This document shows positions 33,999-37,489 of a DNA stretch of 37,489 nt, piece after piece. Both the position numbers and the translations under genes were made by a program. The DNA is taken from NCBI RefSeq assembly GCF_001484195.1, contig NZ_LLYW01000030.1, forward strand, positions 1-37,489, written 5' to 3'. The notes below the pieces were generated by a model. That model saw only the letters and a list, made by a program, of their open reading frames with translations. It was not told the origin of the DNA and did not search any database. Numbering within the stretch: position 1 is the stretch's first letter; every line of letters begins with the position of its first letter. Origin of the DNA: Thermococcus celericrescens. GTDB taxonomy: Archaea > Methanobacteriota_B > Thermococci > Thermococcales > Thermococcaceae.

Positions 33999-34500
33999 TT
34001 ATCTAGAAGTTTTACATTTCAAATCACGAACATATCGTGAAATGCGTTTTGAGATTTTCCACGGTTCTCTCGAAATGTCGATGGGTGTTATGAACTTTGC
34101 GTGAAGATAAGCCAAGATTGCCGCGCTCAGAAGGACTAAGAGTACTGAAAGGAGTATGCTGAATTTGTAGAAGAACCACGCTCCAAGAATAGACTATGGG
34201 GAATAGAAGGAATACTTCCACAACTCCCCTGTCAACGTAAGCCTCTGTCTCCTTAATAGCAACCTCTACAGTTTTGCCCTCTTCCCTGAGCTTTTTGCCG
34301 ATCACAGAACGGTAAAGTGTAAAGTACTGTAACACTGAGAGAAGTGGAAAAAGGACCAAGACAAACTTAACCACCCTCCAGAAAGAGCCTGCGACTGCGA
34401 ACGCACCAAATAGAAAGCCAAGACCCACAAATGCCACAAATCCCCTAACCCAATTGTCCACGAACAGTATCTCCCTAAAGTTCGATTCGTTCACTTTCAT
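33999..34500 (-). pseudogene. Small membrane protein gene with a single-base frameshift (operon gene 2)
   Basis: The frame from ATG 34500 (after GGAGGCTTCAAG) encodes membrane segments up to VEVFLLFPIVY and then turns into non-membrane, Ser/His-rich sequence to a stop at 34024. One base later the other frame continues a hydrophobic helix and a regular C-terminus (LGAWFFYKFSILLSVLLVLLS..., ending KCKTSR) to a TAA at 33999-34001, just before the next gene. Removing one base near 34184-34196 restores a protein of about 166 residues. So the gene is broken, or the base is an error. Confidence 0.7.
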
Positions 34501-34538
34501 CTTGAAGCCTCCATACCCGGTTTAACACCATAGAACCA

Positions 34539-34616
34539 TTATCCCCAATGACTCCCTGCCGTCACTCCAAGCAGGAGCAGTCCCAGGAGGACTGCCACCA
34601 ATGGACGCCACTTCAA
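34539..34616 (-). CDS. 25-residue hydrophobic peptide, TTG start
   Basis: A tiny gene that opens the membrane-protein operon. It has a basic start (KWRP), one hydrophobic helix (LVAVLLGLLLLGVTAG) and the tail SHWG. The TTG start has GAGGTGA five nt before it, and a TATA box (CTTTTAAGG, about 34662-34670) fits a leader of about 25 nt, so expression is well supported although the size is far below normal cut-offs. It could be a single-span regulatory peptide or a signal-peptide-like sequence releasing a very short tail. No homologue recalled. Confidence 0.55.
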   Translation of the reverse strand: MKWRPLVAVLLGLLLLGVTAGSHWG

Positions 34617-34781
34617 GTGATTCACCTCTAAGGGTTTTCATCTGGATATCAAATCCAAGTCCTTAAAAGTTTTTCTTTTTAGTAGTAATTTACAATCAAA
34701 ACAGAAAAAGATTTTAACTGTCTTCAAATGGCCCCATTTGATGAAACAATATTGAGTTAAAAGAGAACCCAAATAAGTCCC

Positions 34782-35426
34782 TCAGCTCAACCCGCACCAC
34801 TCTTCCTTTACCATAACAACCTCGTCGGTGAGGTATGTCCCGTTAACGACTTCCAGGGTGCACAGGAGAGTCCCGTTTTTGCCCGTGATCTCCGCGAAAA
34901 TCCCCCACGTTCTTCCAAGGATTTCAACGCTCTCGTTCACGCAGGTTGTCTCGTTTGAAGCCTGGAAGAGAAAGTAAACGATGGAGTTCCTTTCAATTTT
35001 GTAGCCAAGGTAAGTGCCATTGATGCAGGAACTCAGGGTTATCCTCCGCCGCAGGGCGTCTTCAAGGGTCGGGAAGCAGTGCCCGTCGTCGAGGACGAAG
35101 CGTCCGTCCTCAAAGACCGCCCTGCAGTAGAGCACATCTCCGTCGCGTATCTCCGCCACCACGTAATCGACGGGAAGGTCAAAGGCCTTCACGAGCCGAA
35201 AGTCCCTTCCACCTCCGCCGGAGCGCCTGAACTTGAAGAGCGCCACGTGGGTAACCCCGTTGGGATAGCCTGCCATAAGCTCCGCACCCTCAAACTCCAC
35301 TGGAGAGCCGAAGTGGGTCTCGACCTCCAACCGGTACTTCTCCCCTGAAAAGAAGATAAGAAAGGAAACCAGAGCCAGGGAGACAACGGCAAGAAAAAGG
35401 AAGGCCTTCAAAAGGCGGCCGGCCAT
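34782..35426 (-). CDS. Membrane-anchored extracellular protein, cysteine- and sequon-rich
   Basis: 214 residues: an N-terminal membrane anchor (LLKAFLFLAVVSLALVSFLIFF) without a cleavage or lipobox motif, then about 185 residues outside the cell. It has six cysteines, enough for three disulfides, and five N-glycosylation sequons in the last 80 residues. The ATG follows GAGGTGGTACG, 9 nt after the nnrD stop, so it is co-transcribed with nnrD, though no functional link is apparent. No family recognised. Confidence 0.75.
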   Translation of the reverse strand: MAGRLLKAFLFLAVVSLALVSFLIFFSGEKYRLEVETHFGSPVEFEGAELMAGYPNGVTHVALFKFRRSGGGGRDFRLVKAFDLPVDYVVAEIRDGDVLYCRAVFEDGRFVLDDGHCFPTLEDALRRRITLSSCINGTYLGYKIERNSIVYFLFQASNETTCVNESVEILGRTWGIFAEITGKNGTLLCTLEVVNGTYLTDEVVMVKEEWCGLS

Positions 35427-35435
35427 CGTACCACC

Positions 35436-36881
35436 TCAGAACTCCATCACCCACCTAACCGCGTGCGGCACTTTCTTCGCAACCTCCAAAGCGGTGAAGT
35501 TCTCGCCGAGCTCCTCCTTCACCATATCCCCGGCGAGGCCGTTGAGGAAGGCTCCAGCGGAAGCGGCCCTCAACGGTTCGTTGCCGAGTGCGAGCAGAGC
35601 GCCAACGAGGCCCGCTAAAACGTCCCCGGTCCCACCAGTGGTCATGCCTCTGTTCCCTGTTCTGTTGCACTTCCAGGTTTTTCCGTCGCTGATGACGTCG
35701 TAGGCCCCCTTGAGCAGGATAACGCCGCCAACCTCGCCGGCCTTCTCCCCCACAACCTCCGCCTTCTCTATGAACAAACTCTCGGGCTTCACGCCAAAGA
35801 GAACCCCGAATTCGCCGGCGTGGGGAGTTAAGACAAAGGTCTTTCCATTGAGAACGCTCAAATCCTCGGCCACCGCCTTTAGACCGTCGGCATCTATGAC
35901 CATCGGCTTTTCGCAGCGCTTTACAAATTCCCTCACGAATTCCTTCGTCTCCTCAGTGAGTCCGATTCCCGGGCCGATGACGACGGCGTCGGCCTTTTCA
36001 GCTATGCTCAGGAGTTCATGAACGTGTCCAGGCGAGAAGTTCCTTCCCCCAATAGGCCTGAGGATTAAATCGAGGTCGCTTATCCTCATTGCCGGTTCAG
36101 AGGGCATCGCCAGGTAAACGAGGTCAACGAGATAGCTCGCGGCCTTGGAAGCGAGGTAGGGGGCACCGTAGTAGTCCCCGCTGCCGCCGATAACGAGCAG
36201 TTTGCCGTTCTGGCCCTTGTGCTCGCCCTTCTTCCTGAGTGCGAACTTTGCATCACCTGGGCCAACGAGGTGATAGAGCTCCTTTGGATAGCCGATTTTG
36301 ACTATTACCCTCTCAAAGCCGTCGTACTCTTCCTTGTCCCACTGGAAGGTCACCGCGAAGTCCGCTTTAACGCGAACCCCGCTTGGGTAGCCGCTCGGAA
36401 GATCAATGCTGACTACCTTGGCCTTTCCGGCGTATTCGTTAATCTTCTCTATCGCGGAGCGTATCGGCTCGCGCGGCTCGCCCCTTGTGCCGGCCCCAAG
36501 AAGGGCATCAACGATAACGTCGTAAGCGCTCAGGTCGAGGGACTTTATGTAGGCGGAATCCTTGAGAACCTTGATTTTCACGAAGTCGAGGCCCTTGAGT
36601 ATCTCCCAGTTGTGCCTGGCTTCCTCGCTCCTTATCTTCGCCTCATCCCCCACGAGGAAGAGCGTGACATCGTTCTCGAAGCTGAGGTGTCTGGCCGCCA
36701 CAAAGCCGTCGCCGCCGTTGTTCCCAGTCCCGGAGAAGACTGCAATTTTGAGCCCCTTTCCAAAGCGCTCTTCAATCGTCCTGGCAACGCCTGAGCCGGC
36801 GTTCTCCATGAGCTGGTAAGGAGTAATCCCGAGCCACTTGGCGTTTATGTCCCAGATGTAAACGTCCTCGATCCTCACCAT
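35436..36881 (-). CDS. nnrD: Bifunctional NAD(P)H-hydrate epimerase / ADP-dependent dehydratase
   Basis: About 481 residues joining both NAD(P)HX repair activities. The N-terminal YjeF_N epimerase domain shows MENAGSGVARTIEERFG and SGTGNNGGDGFVAARHL. The C-terminal ribokinase-like dehydratase domain shows VIGPGIG, VIDADGLKAV, LTPHAGEF and GNRGMTTGGTGDVLAG (about 405-420), with the catalytic Asp in GTGD. It repairs heat- or enzyme-damaged NADHX and NADPHX, important at high temperature. The ATG at 36881 abuts GGGTGGTG; a GTG one codon later is also possible. TATA CTTTTATTTTA lies near 36908-36919. Confidence 0.95.
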   Translation of the reverse strand: MVRIEDVYIWDINAKWLGITPYQLMENAGSGVARTIEERFGKGLKIAVFSGTGNNGGDGFVAARHLSFENDVTLFLVGDEAKIRSEEARHNWEILKGLDFVKIKVLKDSAYIKSLDLSAYDVIVDALLGAGTRGEPREPIRSAIEKINEYAGKAKVVSIDLPSGYPSGVRVKADFAVTFQWDKEEYDGFERVIVKIGYPKELYHLVGPGDAKFALRKKGEHKGQNGKLLVIGGSGDYYGAPYLASKAASYLVDLVYLAMPSEPAMRISDLDLILRPIGGRNFSPGHVHELLSIAEKADAVVIGPGIGLTEETKEFVREFVKRCEKPMVIDADGLKAVAEDLSVLNGKTFVLTPHAGEFGVLFGVKPESLFIEKAEVVGEKAGEVGGVILLKGAYDVISDGKTWKCNRTGNRGMTTGGTGDVLAGLVGALLALGNEPLRAASAGAFLNGLAGDMVKEELGENFTALEVAKKVPHAVRWVMEF

Positions 36882-36915
36882 CACCACCCGAGAAACTTTG
36901 TCTAAGATTAAAATA

Positions 36916-36936
36916 AAAGGTCATCGCAAGACCTTT
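36916..36936. repeat. Hairpin upstream of nnrD
   Basis: AAAGGTC and GACCTTT form perfect 7-bp arms around a 7-nt loop. It overlaps the upstream side of the nnrD TATA box, where a regulator could bind. It could also be the terminator-like remnant of whatever lay upstream. Confidence 0.3.
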
Positions 36937-37039
36937 GTACTCAAAGGCGTAATAACTTCTGTGGTACCGATGACCATCAAGGCCAACCTTGGCTTTCTGT
37001 TTATGATCAGCTGGGCACTTTCCTATACCTATGTTACAT

Positions 37040-37187
37040 CTACCAGACGAAAAGACACCGATCAAGACCACCGGCAAATACCACAAGAACGCCCATCCAA
37101 GGATATTGAGGATATCCAAACGTCTGACCACATATGAGAAGCCCCACGACTGCAGATGGAAACTCAAAGACGATCGCAAGTGCAACC
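37040..37187 (-). pseudogene. Possible truncated membrane-protein remnant at the TnpB insertion edge
   Basis: Immediately after the right end of the second TnpB element an open frame of 48 codons reads VALAIVFEFPSAVVGLLICG...GVLVVFAGGLDRCLFVW to a TAG at 37040. It begins without a start codon and looks like the end of a hydrophobic protein, so the element may have inserted into a gene. A second frame through the same region is also hydrophobic, so the reading is uncertain. No gene is supported between 36937 and 37039. Confidence 0.3.
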
Positions 37188-37215
37188 TGACCTCCTTCCC
37201 GTCGTGAAGGGCGGG
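37188..37215 (-). ncRNA. Right end and omega-RNA 3' hairpin of the second TnpB element
   Basis: On the minus strand CCCGCCCTTCACGACGGG (37215-37198) forms a short stem closed by CCCG/CGGG, followed by AAGGAGGTCA ending at 37188. It matches the unit after the first tnpB. The next bases (GGTTGCACTTGCG) would be the guide. Confidence 0.5.
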
Positions 37216-37222
37216 GGTTTGC

Positions 37223-37489
37223 CTAACCCCTCGCTAAGGGCGGAGAGGTTTGAGGGGTCTCATTCAAACCCACTAAAAAGCGGGTCTTCGACCCCTCCGG
37301 CCCGGTCTTCCCCCAATTACCCCTCCCTTGAGCGTACAAACCGCCCAAGTTCAGGGTTATCGTTCCCACAGCCCTCTTCAAAATATTAAACGCCCCAACC
37401 AAGTCTGAATTGAAGACAAGCCCCGTCTCGGGACACTTAAACAAACCACGAAGGAAGCGAGCCCCCTCGTGAGGCCTCCCGCAGACGGG
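37223..37489 (-). CDS. tnpB: TnpB, C-terminal part (runs off right edge)
   Basis: 88 codons of a second TnpB. The zinc-ribbon part CPVCGRPHEG...LFKCPETG (first Cys at the very edge) and the third RuvC acid in NSDLVGAFNI are visible. The tail GRGNWGK...TSPPLARG ends identically to that of the first TnpB, so both belong to one subfamily; again the fourth zinc Cys is missing. Divergence in the middle shows it is not a recent copy. Whether a TnpA accompanies it lies beyond the window. Confidence 0.88.
   Translation of the reverse strand, partial: PVCGRPHEGARFLRGLFKCPETGLVFNSDLVGAFNILKRAVGTITLNLGGLYAQGRGNWGKTGPEGSKTRFLVGLNETPQTSPPLARG

Noticed and set aside
36772-37185. 137-residue minus-strand frame upstream of nnrD
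   Set aside because: It runs into the nnrD start region in another frame, lacks a ribosome binding site, and its last part is a shadow of nnrD; only a possible stub at 37040-37187 was kept, at low confidence.

Overview
The window looks like a chromosomal segment of a hyperthermophilic euryarchaeon of the Thermococcales, most likely a Thermococcus. The reasons are direct: a secreted GH13 alpha-amylase of the Thermococcus/Pyrococcus type, a KlbA secretion ATPase carrying an intein at the known KlbA site, ADP-forming acetyl-CoA synthetase alpha, archaeal TrpRS and Trm14, TATA boxes 25-35 nt before starts, GGTGAT-type ribosome binding sites, and a Thermococcales glycolytic motif at the amylase promoter. 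No rRNA, tRNA or CRISPR array was seen.

Layout. 1-5.8 kb: the start of an unknown gene cut by the left edge, a PfkB-type kinase, a leftward operon (DUF4129-like, membrane protein, MoxR ATPase, DUF58, membrane protein) and a DUF2118-like protein read from the other side of a palindromic TATA region. 5.8-16.2 kb: an FKBP-type isomerase beside a small unknown gene, then a leftward five-gene type II/IV filament or secretion operon (DUF515-like, exported protein, KlbA with intein, two GspF/TadC membrane platforms), then TIGR04076 and a circularly permuted GTPase. 16.2-20.2 kb: a leftward cluster of a radical SAM/SPASM enzyme, a 48-residue peptide missed by length-limited gene finding, and two Dpp-like ABC permeases. 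20.2-29.7 kb: Trm14, a split OPT transporter with a small membrane protein, a lipoprotein, an FAH-family enzyme, trpS, ACD alpha, and a regulator/DUF211/regulator operon. 29.7-37.5 kb: a TnpB-only IS605-type element, the amylase, a leftward operon of small membrane proteins headed by a 25-residue TTG-started peptide, an anchored extracellular protein, nnrD, and a second TnpB element running off the right edge.

The most exciting item is the peptide at 18519-18665. It has four cysteines, and every one is followed three residues later by Asp or Glu (CX3D, CX3E, CX3E, CX3E). That is the pattern cross-linked to thioethers in freyrasin-type ranthipeptides. It sits directly after, and overlaps, a radical SAM enzyme with a complete SPASM cysteine set. 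I infer an archaeal ranthipeptide system, probably with the downstream permeases as part of its transport.

Three genes look interrupted by single-base frameshifts (the DUF515-like gene at a G7 tract, the OPT transporter, and a small membrane protein). Whether these are real or assembly errors cannot be told from the sequence alone. All starts given here were chosen by ribosome binding site and family fit, so several are shorter than the longest open frame.
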